Shown piece by piece: positions 9,523 to 18,112 of a DNA stretch of 64,000 bases. Position 1 is the first letter of the stretch, and each line of letters starts with the position of its first letter. Origin of the DNA: Planotetraspora phitsanulokensis (GTDB lineage Bacteria; Actinomycetota; Actinomycetes; Streptosporangiales; Streptosporangiaceae); assembly GCF_016863295.1 (NCBI RefSeq), contig NZ_BOOP01000004.1, positions 1 through 64,000 of the forward strand, in the 5' to 3' direction. Both the position numbers and the translations under genes were made by a program. Below the pieces are notes generated by a model. It was given only the letters and a program-made list of their open reading frames with translations, did not search any database and had not been told where the DNA came from.

Positions 9523-10737
9523 ATGAGCCGAAGAGTCGCAGGAGCCGCTGCCGCCATAGCTCTGATCGCCGGGCTCACCGCATGCGGCGGTGGTTCCGAC
9601 GCGGGTGACACCCCCACGCTGACCTTCTGGATGTACCAGCCGCGCACGCCGCAGGCCGGCCAGATATACGAGGACCTGCGCAAGGGCTTCGAAAAGGCGA
9701 ACAACGTCAAGGTCAAATACGTCCAGATCGCCAAGGACGACTACAACACCAAGCTGAGCAGCGCCATCGCGAGCGGCACCGCTCCCGACGCGGGTGTCCT
9801 CGACCAGCCGCTGGTGTCCCGCTTCGCGTTGGACAAGACGATCGTGGCGGTCCCCGACGGGACCATCGAAGAAAGCGCCTACTACAAGGGCGCGCTCGAC
9901 ACCAACCTCTCCGAGGGCAAGCTGTTCGGCCTCCCTCTCGACCAGACGACGGTCGGCCTGTTCTACAACAAGAAGCTCGTGCCCACCCCGCCCAAGACCT
10001 GGGACGAGCTGAAGGCGACGGTCAACCAGATCCACCAGGCCGACTCCAAGATCGCCGGCATCGTGGTGCCGAAGGGCGACGGCTACGGCGCGTGGATGTG
10101 GCCCGGCTTCGTGGCCGGCGCGGGCGGCGCGCTGACCGACGACGCGAACAAGAAGGTCCTGTTCGACCAGCAGCCCGCGGTCGACACGCTGCAGATGTGG
10201 GTGGACCTGCTTCCCTCGTCGCCGCGGCAGATCACCGACTCCGACAACGCCTTCGCCAACGGCCTGGCCGCGATGATGATCTCCGGGCCGTGGGACGTCT
10301 CCACCATCAAGGACCAGTTCCCCGACCTCGACTTCAACGTCGCGCCCCTGCCGTACAAGACCGAGCCCGCCGGCAACATCGGCGGTGAGAACGGCGTGGT
10401 GTTCAGCACCAGCAAGAACGCCGCCCTGGCGTGGAAGTTCCTGCAGTACATCACCAGCGACGCGAACAACGCGAAGTTCGCCGACGCCTTCGGCGGCTAC
10501 CCGACCAACGTCAAGGCCGCGGAGCAGACCGCCGCGACCATCGAGCCCCAGCAGGCGGCGTTCCTCGAGCAGCTCAAGGTCGCGCACGCCCGCCCCGCGG
10601 TCCCGCAGTGGATCCAGGTCAACGACGAGATCATCGCTCCCGCCCTGGAGAAGGCGCTCAGCGGCAAGGCCACCGCGCAGCAGGCGCTGACCGAGGCGGC
10701 CGACAAGACCCGCAGCCTGCTCGGCTGGAACAGCTGA
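9523..10737 (+). CDS. Sugar ABC transporter substrate-binding lipoprotein
   Basis: 404-residue extracytoplasmic solute-binding protein of the CUT1 (family 1) type. The signal peptide ends in a lipobox LTAC with the lipidated cysteine at residue 21. The typical start of the mature domain (TLTFWMYQP), the ANNVKVKYVQIAKDDY segment and the C-terminal EEKAL-type helices fit the family. It is followed at 21 bases by two permease genes; no ATPase is encoded here, so a shared MsiK-type ATPase is presumably used, as is common in actinomycetes. Confidence 0.93.
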   Translation: MSRRVAGAAAAIALIAGLTACGGGSDAGDTPTLTFWMYQPRTPQAGQIYEDLRKGFEKANNVKVKYVQIAKDDYNTKLSSAIASGTAPDAGVLDQPLVSRFALDKTIVAVPDGTIEESAYYKGALDTNLSEGKLFGLPLDQTTVGLFYNKKLVPTPPKTWDELKATVNQIHQADSKIAGIVVPKGDGYGAWMWPGFVAGAGGALTDDANKKVLFDQQPAVDTLQMWVDLLPSSPRQITDSDNAFANGLAAMMISGPWDVSTIKDQFPDLDFNVAPLPYKTEPAGNIGGENGVVFSTSKNAALAWKFLQYITSDANNAKFADAFGGYPTNVKAAEQTAATIEPQQAAFLEQLKVAHARPAVPQWIQVNDEIIAPALEKALSGKATAQQALTEAADKTRSLLGWNS

Positions 10738-10758
10738 CCGAGAGCGCGAGGAATCTCC

Positions 10759-11724
10759 GTGGCAAATCCGGTGCTGGCCGACAGGTCCACCGCGACGCCT
10801 GACAAGCCCGGGCGGCGACCCCGCCCGGGCTTCGGGCGTCGCGACCACGTCGTCGGGTGGCTGCTGATCGCCCCCGCATTGGTCTACTTCGTCGGCTTCC
10901 TGCTCTATCCCGCCATCGCGGCCCTCTATTACAGCTTCACGGACTGGAACCTGCGCTCCAGCCCGAGCTGGGTGGGCCTGTCCAACTACACCGATCTGCT
11001 GTTCGACGACGTGAAGTACCCGCACTTCTGGAAGTCGGTACAGGTCTCGCTGCTGTACACCGTGGTGGCCGTGCCGCTCACTCTGGTGGCCGCGCTCGGC
11101 CAGGCGCTGCTCGTCAACGCGATCCGCAGGGGTTCCAACTTCTTCCGGCTGCTGCTGTTCCTGCCCGTCGTCACCGCCGAGGCGGCCGTCGGCGCCATCT
11201 GGCGCTGGCTGTACGACCCGCAGTACGGGCTGATCAACGTCATCCTCGGGTGGTTCGGCGTCCCCCCGCAGAACTGGCTCAACAACCCCGACCTGGTGAT
11301 TCCGGCGCTGGCCTTCATCTCGGCCTGGCAGTGCGGCATCTCGATGATCATCTACCTCGCGGGCCTGAAGGGCATCCCCGTCTCGCTCAGGGAGGCGGCC
11401 ATCATCGACGGCGCCGGGCCCGTGCAGCGGTTCCGCAGGGTCGTCATGCCGATGCTCCGGCCCACCACGTTCTACCTGCTGGTGACGGGCGTGATCGCGG
11501 CGCTGCAGGTGTTCGGCCTGGTGTACGTGATCTTCTCTGCCGCCAACAAGAGTGTGACGGGCGGACCCGAGCAGGCGGGCCTGACCTACGTCCTGCACCT
11601 GTACCTGTTCGCGTTCCGCTACGACGCGATGGGCGCCGCCTGCGCGATGTCGTTCATCCTGCTCGTCTTCATCATGATCATCACGGCGCTGCAGTTCAAG
11701 TTCGTCAAGCAGGAGGCGGCGTGA
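10759..11724 (+). CDS. Sugar ABC transporter permease (MalF type)
   Basis: 321-residue inner-membrane permease with six predicted helices. The EAA loop that contacts the ATPase is readable as EAAIIDGAGPVQRFRRVVMP. The start is GTG at 10759 with GAGGAA upstream. Its stop overlaps the next permease start by four bases (GTGA), so the two are coupled. It partners the second permease to form the membrane channel. Confidence 0.95.
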   Translation: MANPVLADRSTATPDKPGRRPRPGFGRRDHVVGWLLIAPALVYFVGFLLYPAIAALYYSFTDWNLRSSPSWVGLSNYTDLLFDDVKYPHFWKSVQVSLLYTVVAVPLTLVAALGQALLVNAIRRGSNFFRLLLFLPVVTAEAAVGAIWRWLYDPQYGLINVILGWFGVPPQNWLNNPDLVIPALAFISAWQCGISMIIYLAGLKGIPVSLREAAIIDGAGPVQRFRRVVMPMLRPTTFYLLVTGVIAALQVFGLVYVIFSAANKSVTGGPEQAGLTYVLHLYLFAFRYDAMGAACAMSFILLVFIMIITALQFKFVKQEAA

Positions 11725-12560
11725 AGAAGGTCAGGCTCGCGCCCATCTACGTCGCCCTGATCGTCCTCGCGGCGATCTCGGTCGTGCCGTTCATCTGGAT
11801 GCTCGCGACCTCGTTCAAGCACGGCCACGACGTCTACACGAAGGTGCCGAGCCTGCTGCCGCTCGACCGGAAGACCGGCGAGTGGGCGCCCACACTGGAG
11901 AACTACGAGTACGTCTTCGACCTGAGAGGGCTCGGCACGGCGTTCGTCAACAGCGTGTGGGTCTGCCTGATCCTGATCCCGGCCAAGCTGCTCATCGACG
12001 CACTCGCGGCCTACGCGTTCGCCCGCGTCCCGTTCCCGGGGCGCGACAAGCTGTTCGTGCTGATGCTCGGCGGCATGATGGTGCCGACGATCACGCTGCT
12101 GGTGCCGCGCGTGTTCGTGACCCAGGAGCTCGGGCTGTTCGACTCACAGTGGGGCCTGATCGTGCCCAACATCGCCTCGGTGCTGGACATCTTCCTGCTG
12201 CGGCAGTTCTTCATGTCGCTGCCGGGCGAGCTCGAGGAGGCGGCGCGGATCGACGGGGCCGGGCGGATGCAGATCTTCTGGCAGATCATCGTGCCGCTGT
12301 CCAAGCCGGTGTTGTCCGTCGTCACGATCACGAGCTTCATCTTCCACTGGAACGACCTCGTCTGGCCCCTGGTCGTCCTCAACGACCCGGAGAAATACAC
12401 TCTGCCCCTGGCGTTGCAACAACTCGCCACCGCGGAGGCCGGGCGTTCCTACTACATCATGGCCGGTGCGGCGGTGGCGGTCGTCCCCGTGATCGCCATT
12501 CTGCTGATCTTCCAACGCCGCATCCTGCAGGGCATCGCGTTCAGCGGCCTCAAGAGCTGA
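11721..12560 (+). CDS. Sugar ABC transporter permease (MalG type)
   Basis: 279-residue permease. The correct start is the GTG at 11721, overlapping the previous stop and placed six bases behind GGAGG; upstream sequence in this frame is antisense-like and not part of the protein. The EAA loop reads EEAARIDGAGRMQIFWQI and a C-terminal membrane helix ends in GIAFSGLKS, as in many CUT1 permeases. Confidence 0.95.
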   Translation: MKKVRLAPIYVALIVLAAISVVPFIWMLATSFKHGHDVYTKVPSLLPLDRKTGEWAPTLENYEYVFDLRGLGTAFVNSVWVCLILIPAKLLIDALAAYAFARVPFPGRDKLFVLMLGGMMVPTITLLVPRVFVTQELGLFDSQWGLIVPNIASVLDIFLLRQFFMSLPGELEEAARIDGAGRMQIFWQIIVPLSKPVLSVVTITSFIFHWNDLVWPLVVLNDPEKYTLPLALQQLATAEAGRSYYIMAGAAVAVVPVIAILLIFQRRILQGIAFSGLKS

Positions 12561-12596
12561 ACCTCGGCCGGGACACCAGAGAAAACGAATGGGAGT

Positions 12597-14675
12597 GTGA
12601 GCGTGACCATCGAGGTCCGCGACGGAGTCACCGTCATCGACGGGCGGCCCCGGGTGCTCGTCACCGCCGATTATCCGTACTACCGGGACGACCCCGCCGT
12701 GTGGGACGACCGTCTCCGGGCGATGCGCGACGAGCTGGGCATCGAGGTGATCACCAGCTACATCCCGTGGCGGCACCACCAGCCCGAGGCCGACTCGGCT
12801 CCGGACTTCACCGGCCGCACCCACCCGAGCCGGAACGTGGTGGGCTTCATCGAGTCGTGCCACCGGCTCGGGCTGAAGCTGATCGCCAAGCCGGGGCCGT
12901 TCATCCACGCCGAGGTCACCTACGGCGGGCTGCCCGACTGGGTCTGCCCGTCGTCGGACCCGTCGATCGAGCCGGTGCTCGACGCGGACGGCGCGCCCTC
13001 GTTGTGGTCCGACGGCGCGGGCCGGGCCGGCCGGCCGCTGCCCGCCCCCTTCGGCCCGGTGTTCTCGGCCAAGGTGACCGAATGGCTGTCCGCGGTGGGC
13101 AAGCTGGTGCTCGACGGCGCCACCCACCCGGACGGCCCGGTCATCCTGATGCAGATCGCCAACGAGGGCATCTACACCAACGGCGCCCGCGCCCTGTCGG
13201 CGTACGACTACAGCCCGTCGGGCCTTGCCTTCTTCCGCGACCGGCTCCGCGCCTGGTACGGCACGCTCGACGAGTACGACCGGGTGCACGCGACGACCAC
13301 CGCGAGCTGGGACGAGATCGAGCCGCCGCGCTCGTGGACCGGCGCGGACGGCCCGGAGCAGATGCGGGCCTACGCCGACTGGGGCCGGTTCCACGCCGAG
13401 TACACGGCGGAGGTCTACCGCCGCTGGGCCGACGCGGTGGGCTGCCCCGTCCCCACGGTCGTCAACCTCAACCCGCCGACCGTCGAGGAGCTCGACGACT
13501 GGCTCGCCCGCGTGCGGCCGGAGATCTGGCAGGACGTCGCGTACGGGTTCACGAACTGGATGGGCGTGGTCTCGACCGACCCCGACTCCCAGGCGCGCTA
13601 CGTCATCGCCGCCAAGCGGGCGCCCGGTCCCAACATGGAGGAGAACTGGGGCTTCTCCGTTCTCTACGACGAGGCGTACTCCGACGCGACGACCAGCTAC
13701 CACCAGACGCTGCTCGCCCTCGCCGCCGGAGCCACCGGGTTCAACGTCTACACGGGAGCCGGAACCTCGGGCTGGCTGCCCGACCTGGACACCGCGCACA
13801 CTCCGCCGTACCCGGACTGCTCCCCGATCTCGGCCGACGGGTCCGCGACGGAGAAGGCGCCGGTCGTGCGGGTCCTGGCGGACTTCCTCGCGCTCCACGG
13901 CGAGGAGTTCCTGGAGTGCCGCCCGGTCATCGCGGGGGCCTTCGGGATCTACGCGCCCTACGCGGGGATCGCCGCCTGGGCGGGCCCCGGCCGGGACGGG
14001 ATCCCGCGGTGCGGCGGCGCGCTGCGGGACTTCCACGACCGCATGCGCGAGGCGGGTCTCGACTACGCCCTCCTCGACCTGGAGACGGTGACCGCGGAGC
14101 GGCTGGCCGCGCACACGTCGGTGACGGTCCCCGGCGGGCCGTTCCTCCACCGCCACGTGCAGGACCTGCTGGCGGGATACGCCGCGAGCGGCGGCCGGGT
14201 GGTGCTCGACGGCCCCGCGCCGCACCTGGACGAGGACCTGCGCCCGTACACCGTGCTCGCCGACGCCCTGGCAGCCGACGACGTCAGCGGTTCGCGTCCG
14301 GTGCCGGGTGACGTGCTGGAGGACGCCGGATCCGGCGCCCAGGCGGCACACGTGGTGTCGGGTCACGCGGACGCGTTCCTCCGGGTTCATCCGTCGCGCG
14401 ACGTTCAGTACCTCACGGTCCTCGTGCAGAGCGACAACGAGGGGCCGGTGCAGGTACGGACGCCCCACGGCGTGCTGGAAGTGGTCGGCGCGCGGGGCGG
14501 GGCCACGGTGGTGCGGCTGGCCGGAGGCCTCCTGGACGACTTCGTCGTCAAGGGGCTCAACGGCTTCCTGGACTCGGCCGTTCCGGCCCGCATCTCGATG
14601 AACGACGTGGAGTCGCAGGCAGACCGTCCCGCCGACCTCGGGCGCGTCGGCGGGACCGTCCGCCTGCTGTACTGA
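12597..14675 (+). CDS. Clan-A glycoside hydrolase, beta-galactosidase-like (GH35-related)
   Basis: 692 residues without signal peptide, so it probably acts on imported oligosaccharides. The N-terminal barrel has the GH35-like features DYPYYR, YIPWRHH, and GPFIHAEVTYGGLP. The likely acid/base pair is N189-E190 in MQIANEGIY and a nucleophile candidate is E348 or E349 in NMEENWGFS. A C-terminal beta region follows. Start: GTG at 12597 or, with better spacing behind GGGAG, the GTG at 12603 in the same frame. It is the last gene of the ABC operon. Substrate specificity cannot be read from the sequence. Confidence 0.82.
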   Translation: MSVTIEVRDGVTVIDGRPRVLVTADYPYYRDDPAVWDDRLRAMRDELGIEVITSYIPWRHHQPEADSAPDFTGRTHPSRNVVGFIESCHRLGLKLIAKPGPFIHAEVTYGGLPDWVCPSSDPSIEPVLDADGAPSLWSDGAGRAGRPLPAPFGPVFSAKVTEWLSAVGKLVLDGATHPDGPVILMQIANEGIYTNGARALSAYDYSPSGLAFFRDRLRAWYGTLDEYDRVHATTTASWDEIEPPRSWTGADGPEQMRAYADWGRFHAEYTAEVYRRWADAVGCPVPTVVNLNPPTVEELDDWLARVRPEIWQDVAYGFTNWMGVVSTDPDSQARYVIAAKRAPGPNMEENWGFSVLYDEAYSDATTSYHQTLLALAAGATGFNVYTGAGTSGWLPDLDTAHTPPYPDCSPISADGSATEKAPVVRVLADFLALHGEEFLECRPVIAGAFGIYAPYAGIAAWAGPGRDGIPRCGGALRDFHDRMREAGLDYALLDLETVTAERLAAHTSVTVPGGPFLHRHVQDLLAGYAASGGRVVLDGPAPHLDEDLRPYTVLADALAADDVSGSRPVPGDVLEDAGSGAQAAHVVSGHADAFLRVHPSRDVQYLTVLVQSDNEGPVQVRTPHGVLEVVGARGGATVVRLAGGLLDDFVVKGLNGFLDSAVPARISMNDVESQADRPADLGRVGGTVRLLY

Positions 14676-14690
14676 CCACGCGACGAGTGA

Positions 14691-14729
14691 GGCCGGCCTG
14701 CTCGTGCACGACGCACGAGCAGGCCGGCC
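14691..14729. terminator. Strong hairpin terminator
   Basis: Perfect 17-base stem starting GGCCGGCCTGCTCGTGC with a 5-base loop, 16 bases after the glycoside hydrolase stop codon and between two convergent genes. Confidence 0.85.
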
Positions 14730-14746
14730 CCGCTTTGCTCGCGGCT

Positions 14747-14779
14747 CATGCCGTCCGTGCCCGGTGCACGGGCGGCATG
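14747..14779. terminator. Second hairpin in tandem
   Basis: 14-base stem (CATGCCGTCCGTGC against its complement with one G-T wobble) and a short loop, 17 bases past the first hairpin and before the end of the convergent ridA-like gene. It probably serves as terminator for that gene. Confidence 0.55.
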
Positions 14780-14857
14780 AACCGGCCGTCCGCACTGGAC
14801 GGATGAGGGCCGGCAGATCGGCGCGGGACGCGACTCGCGGGGCGCTCGTGCCGTCGG

Positions 14858-15271
14858 TCAGTCGGCGGCGGGCACGGGCCTGCGCTCCGCGCGCCGTCGT
14901 GCATACACCTCGATCTCGAACTTCATGCGGGGGTCGGACAGCCCGCAGACGAGCATGGTCGCGGCTGGGCGGACGTCGCCGAAGCGACGGCGCAGAGTGG
15001 GCCAGCACGGCGGGAAGTCCGCACGGTCGGGGAGCAGGTACCTGACCCGGACGACGTCGGCGAACGAGCAGCCGGCTTCTGCCAGTGCCGATTCGACGTT
15101 GCGCAGGCTCTGCTCGACCTGCTCGATCACATCGGCGGAGATGGTCATGGTCGCGTAGTCGAACCCGGTCGTCCCGGACACGTGCACCCACTCGCCGTCG
15201 ACCACCGCCCTCGCGTACCCGATCTCTTCCTCGAAGGTGGAACCGCTCACGATCGAGCGTCGCTCTGTCAT
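14858..15271 (-). CDS. RidA/YjgF family protein
   Basis: 137 residues, normal for the family whose members hydrolyse reactive enamine/imine intermediates from PLP enzymes. Family landmarks include GTTGFDYATM, EQVEQSLRNVESALAEAG, VVRVRYLL and the RPAATMLVC segment that carries the active-site arginine. It is divergent from, and probably controlled by, the adjacent LysR regulator. Confidence 0.88.
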   Translation of the reverse strand: MTERRSIVSGSTFEEEIGYARAVVDGEWVHVSGTTGFDYATMTISADVIEQVEQSLRNVESALAEAGCSFADVVRVRYLLPDRADFPPCWPTLRRRFGDVRPAATMLVCGLSDPRMKFEIEVYARRRAERRPVPAAD

Positions 15272-15329
15272 GCGGTGAAACGTAGGCAGCCCCTAGCGAT
15301 ATGTCCAATACTTCGAGAATCATGGCGTG

Positions 15330-15345
15330 ATATCTCTTTAGATAT
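15330..15345. promoter_or_regulatory. Palindrome over the LysR start codon
   Basis: ATATCT, four bases, AGATAT. The right arm runs into the ATG of the LysR gene. T-N11-A type dyads are the usual LysR-family targets, so this is a plausible autoregulatory site. Confidence 0.4.
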
Positions 15346-16237
15346 GGATCGTCCTGAACTCGGGCTCCAGCAGTTGCATGCTTTCGCGGTGCTCGCCGAG
15401 GAACTCCACTTCGGACGCGCAGCGGAGCGGCTGGGTATCGCGCAACCGCCGTTCAGCCAGCAGATCCGCCGCCTGGAGGGGAAGGTCGGACACCCGCTGT
15501 TCACCCGAGGGCCCGGCCGGGTCACGCTCACCCCGGCAGGACACGAACTCCTGCCCGCCGCTCGGCGCGCTCTCGACGAGGTCGCCACCGGCCTCGACGC
15601 GGCGCGGCGCATCGGCGACGGTCAGGCCGGTCGCATCCGGATCGGCTTCTCCGCGTCGCTCGCGCTGACGCTCCTGCCGACCCTGTTGGGCGGCTACCGC
15701 GACCGATATCCGGGGGTGGACGTGGAAATCCGCGAGATGACCACAGCCCCGCAGGTGGCCGCTCTGCACGAACACCTGATCGACATCGGGCTTCTGCGGG
15801 AACCGCCGAACGAACCGGGGCTGGCGACCGAGACGATCCTGTCCGAGGAGTTCGTGGCGGTCCTGCCCGCCGCCCATCCACTCGCCGGCCGACGTGTCGT
15901 CTCCGTCACGGCACTGGCGGACGAGCCGTTCGTGCTGCTGCCCCGCGATGCCGGGCCGGCGCTCCATGACCAGATCCTCGGCCTGTGCCGGGACGCCGGG
16001 TTCGAGCCCCGCCTCGGACAGCACGCGGTGGAATGGCAAACGGTCTCCGCGCTCGTCGAGGCGGGGTTCGGAGTGTCGCTCGCCCCGGCGAGCATCCGCC
16101 GGATCCGTCTCAAGGGCGTCGCCTACCGCCGGATCGAGCCGGACGCCGCGCGCACCGCCGTCGCGATGGCCTGGCGCCGCGACGACCCGAACCCCCTGGT
16201 CGCACGATTCCTGGCGACCGCCCGCAACGAACCCTGA
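15344..16237 (+). CDS. LysR family transcriptional regulator
   Basis: 297 residues. The N-terminal winged helix (LQQLHAFAVLAEELHFGRAA, then AQPPFSQQIRRLEG) is followed by a LysR substrate-binding domain starting near residue 90 (GRIRIGFSAS). The ATG at 15344 gives the canonical N-terminus; upstream codons in frame are not LysR-like. It is divergently placed to the ridA-like gene, 72 bases away, a usual arrangement for a LysR target. Confidence 0.92.
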   Translation: MDRPELGLQQLHAFAVLAEELHFGRAAERLGIAQPPFSQQIRRLEGKVGHPLFTRGPGRVTLTPAGHELLPAARRALDEVATGLDAARRIGDGQAGRIRIGFSASLALTLLPTLLGGYRDRYPGVDVEIREMTTAPQVAALHEHLIDIGLLREPPNEPGLATETILSEEFVAVLPAAHPLAGRRVVSVTALADEPFVLLPRDAGPALHDQILGLCRDAGFEPRLGQHAVEWQTVSALVEAGFGVSLAPASIRRIRLKGVAYRRIEPDAARTAVAMAWRRDDPNPLVARFLATARNEP

Positions 16238-16528
16238 CGCCTTCGCCCATCCCCAGATGACGCACGCGCCTGCGGCGAGGGCGTCGGCAGTGGCCGATCG
16301 AGTGCTTGATCAATCACCACAAGTCACACAGCGCATCACGTCGGAGGCCGAGCACGTCCCCAATCCGGGCGCGCTGCGCGCGCATCCGCGTGTACGCGGA
16401 CCTCGACCGCACGGATCCCGACGACCTGTCGTTGAAACCCGTATTTATCGGGTGTCTCGCCTTCTCCGCTCCCCCACGCTGAGCGTGTCCGACCCAACCG
16501 GAAGCGTGAAGGAGAGGGAGCGCGGCCC
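16238..16528. other. Intergenic region before the Ter-type module
   Basis: 291 bases. A ribosome site (AAGGAGAGGGAG) lies just before the ATG at 16529. No operator, repeat or terminator stood out. Confidence 0.4.
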
Positions 16529-17311
16529 ATGGCGTACGACATCGACCCCGAAGGGCCTGCGGAGGAGGTCATCACCTGCGAGTCGGCTCGCGCGGCCGGC
16601 GCCGCCGATGGTCGCAACCAGGCCCTCCATCAGGTGTTCATCACCGACCCCACATTCCAGCCGCCCTTCGTCATCCGGATCTCGGCGTACTTCGACTCAC
16701 GGCAGGGCCGGCTGCTCATCAAGCGGGCGGAGGCCCTCGGCCGGATCGAGCGGGAGGCGCAGACGTCGTCGGTGGCCCTCACCAAGCGGGTCAATGAGGT
16801 GCAGGCGATCAGCGGGGCGGTCAACCCCGACATCCTCGCGCTGGGGAAGGCCGGCGGCGACTCGGCCGGGCCCTGGGGCGAGGTGCGCCCCCTCACCGTC
16901 GAGGAGGCCGACCAGGAGCGGCTGGAGAAGAGACTCCGCGAGTACAACGCGGAGATCGAGACCCGGGTCGGCTCCCTCTACACGGCGAGCAACAACTGGC
17001 TGCAGTGCTGGGCCTCCTTCCAGGAGAAGGCGCGCCTGACGCTGGCCGAGGCCAACGCCCTGGTCGCCTGTTACAAGGACGGCCTGCTGAACACCCACCA
17101 GCACGCGGAGGAGATCGCCCGGCGCTGGCGCCCCCAGGAGTTCACCCTGCGCGACGACTGGTTCGCCGACCCCGCCGCGCAACTCCAGATCGCGATCCCC
17201 CGCGGCGTCCGGGACAGCACGAACCAGGCCTGGGACAAGTGGCTCGACCTGTGGCACGACGACCAGCACCCCCACTCGCTCGAGAGTGGCGACTCCTACC
17301 ACGGCAGGTGA
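16529..17311 (+). CDS. Unknown protein, first gene of the Ter module
   Basis: 260 residues, soluble, with charged helical segments (around residues 65-100 and 125-165, for example QERLEKRLREYNAEIETR) that may form a coiled coil, and a tryptophan-rich C-terminus. I do not recognise the family. ATG at 16529 sits behind AAGGAGAGGGAG. It is eight bases upstream of the vWA-like lipoprotein gene and heads a run of genes leading into TerD, so a role in the same stress or conflict system is likely but unproven. Confidence 0.7.
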   Translation: MAYDIDPEGPAEEVITCESARAAGAADGRNQALHQVFITDPTFQPPFVIRISAYFDSRQGRLLIKRAEALGRIEREAQTSSVALTKRVNEVQAISGAVNPDILALGKAGGDSAGPWGEVRPLTVEEADQERLEKRLREYNAEIETRVGSLYTASNNWLQCWASFQEKARLTLAEANALVACYKDGLLNTHQHAEEIARRWRPQEFTLRDDWFADPAAQLQIAIPRGVRDSTNQAWDKWLDLWHDDQHPHSLESGDSYHGR

Positions 17312-17319
17312 GACCCCCC

Positions 17320-18075
17320 ATGCGCACCCCGTTCCTCTCGGCACGCCCTACCGTCGCGATCCTCGCGGTCGCCCTCGTCACCGCGCTTTCGTCGGCCGCC
17401 GGCTGCACCGCGGCGGCGGAGCCGACGAAGGCGGCCTGCGGCGCCGTCATCGACATCACCGGCTTCCGCCAGTACGCGCAGGCGGAGGAGTTCCTCAACC
17501 AGCACGTGCGCAACTTCCTGAAGGGCTGCGACTGGCTCGCGTACGCCGCGATCACCGGGAACTCCGAGGGCTCTCCCTGCCAGACCTCGCCCGTCCCCCT
17601 GTACGTCCTGCCGGAGGAGAACCCCAACGACAACCCGAAGATCGCCGACACGGTGCGCAGGGCGCATCTCGCCGAGGCCGTCGCCAAGGCGAAGGAGTTG
17701 CTGGCCTGCGACCAGGACGACGCACAGGGTTCGGACGTACTCGGGGGACTCCGGGTCATCGCCGGGCAACTGGAGCACGCGCCCGACGACGACATGGAAC
17801 GGAGCGTCGTCGTCTTCAGCGACATGATGAGCAACGTCGGCGCCCTCGACCTGTCGTCGGGCGACTACGGCGCCGAGGCCGCGCGCACGGCCAAGGTGAA
17901 GGAGCTTCAGGACAAGAGCCTCCTCCCCGAGCTCACCGGCGCCACCGTCGACGTCTACGGCTTCAACCTGCTGTCCGAACGGGAGCCGGACCGCGTCCCC
18001 CCGCTGAAACTCCTCTGGAAGGCGATCTTCGTCGCCTCGGGGGTCGACGAGTCCGACGTGAGCCTCCACCAGTGA
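17320..18075 (+). CDS. vWA-like lipoprotein with degenerate metal site
   Basis: 251 residues. A signal peptide ends in a lipobox (SAAGC, cysteine 29). The mature part has the order of a von Willebrand A fold: an initial strand (AVIDITGFRQY), a central SDVLGGLRVI helix and the strand VVVFSDMMSN. The MIDAS motif DxSxS is changed to DITGF, so metal binding may be lost or altered. Located between the unknown protein and the membrane protein, eight bases after the first gene; probably an extracytoplasmic partner of the module. Confidence 0.65.
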   Translation: MRTPFLSARPTVAILAVALVTALSSAAGCTAAAEPTKAACGAVIDITGFRQYAQAEEFLNQHVRNFLKGCDWLAYAAITGNSEGSPCQTSPVPLYVLPEENPNDNPKIADTVRRAHLAEAVAKAKELLACDQDDAQGSDVLGGLRVIAGQLEHAPDDDMERSVVVFSDMMSNVGALDLSSGDYGAEAARTAKVKELQDKSLLPELTGATVDVYGFNLLSEREPDRVPPLKLLWKAIFVASGVDESDVSLHQ

Positions 18076-18112
18076 TCCCCCCAGCCCTCCCTCGTGACAG
18101 ATCGGAACGACC

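Noticed and set aside
12144-15323. A very long open frame (over 1,000 codons) on the minus strand opposite the permease and glycoside hydrolase genes
   Set aside because: Its translation is rich in Arg, Val, Gly and Asp, with no domain or ribosome site, and lies antisense to well-recognised genes; it is a by-product of high GC.
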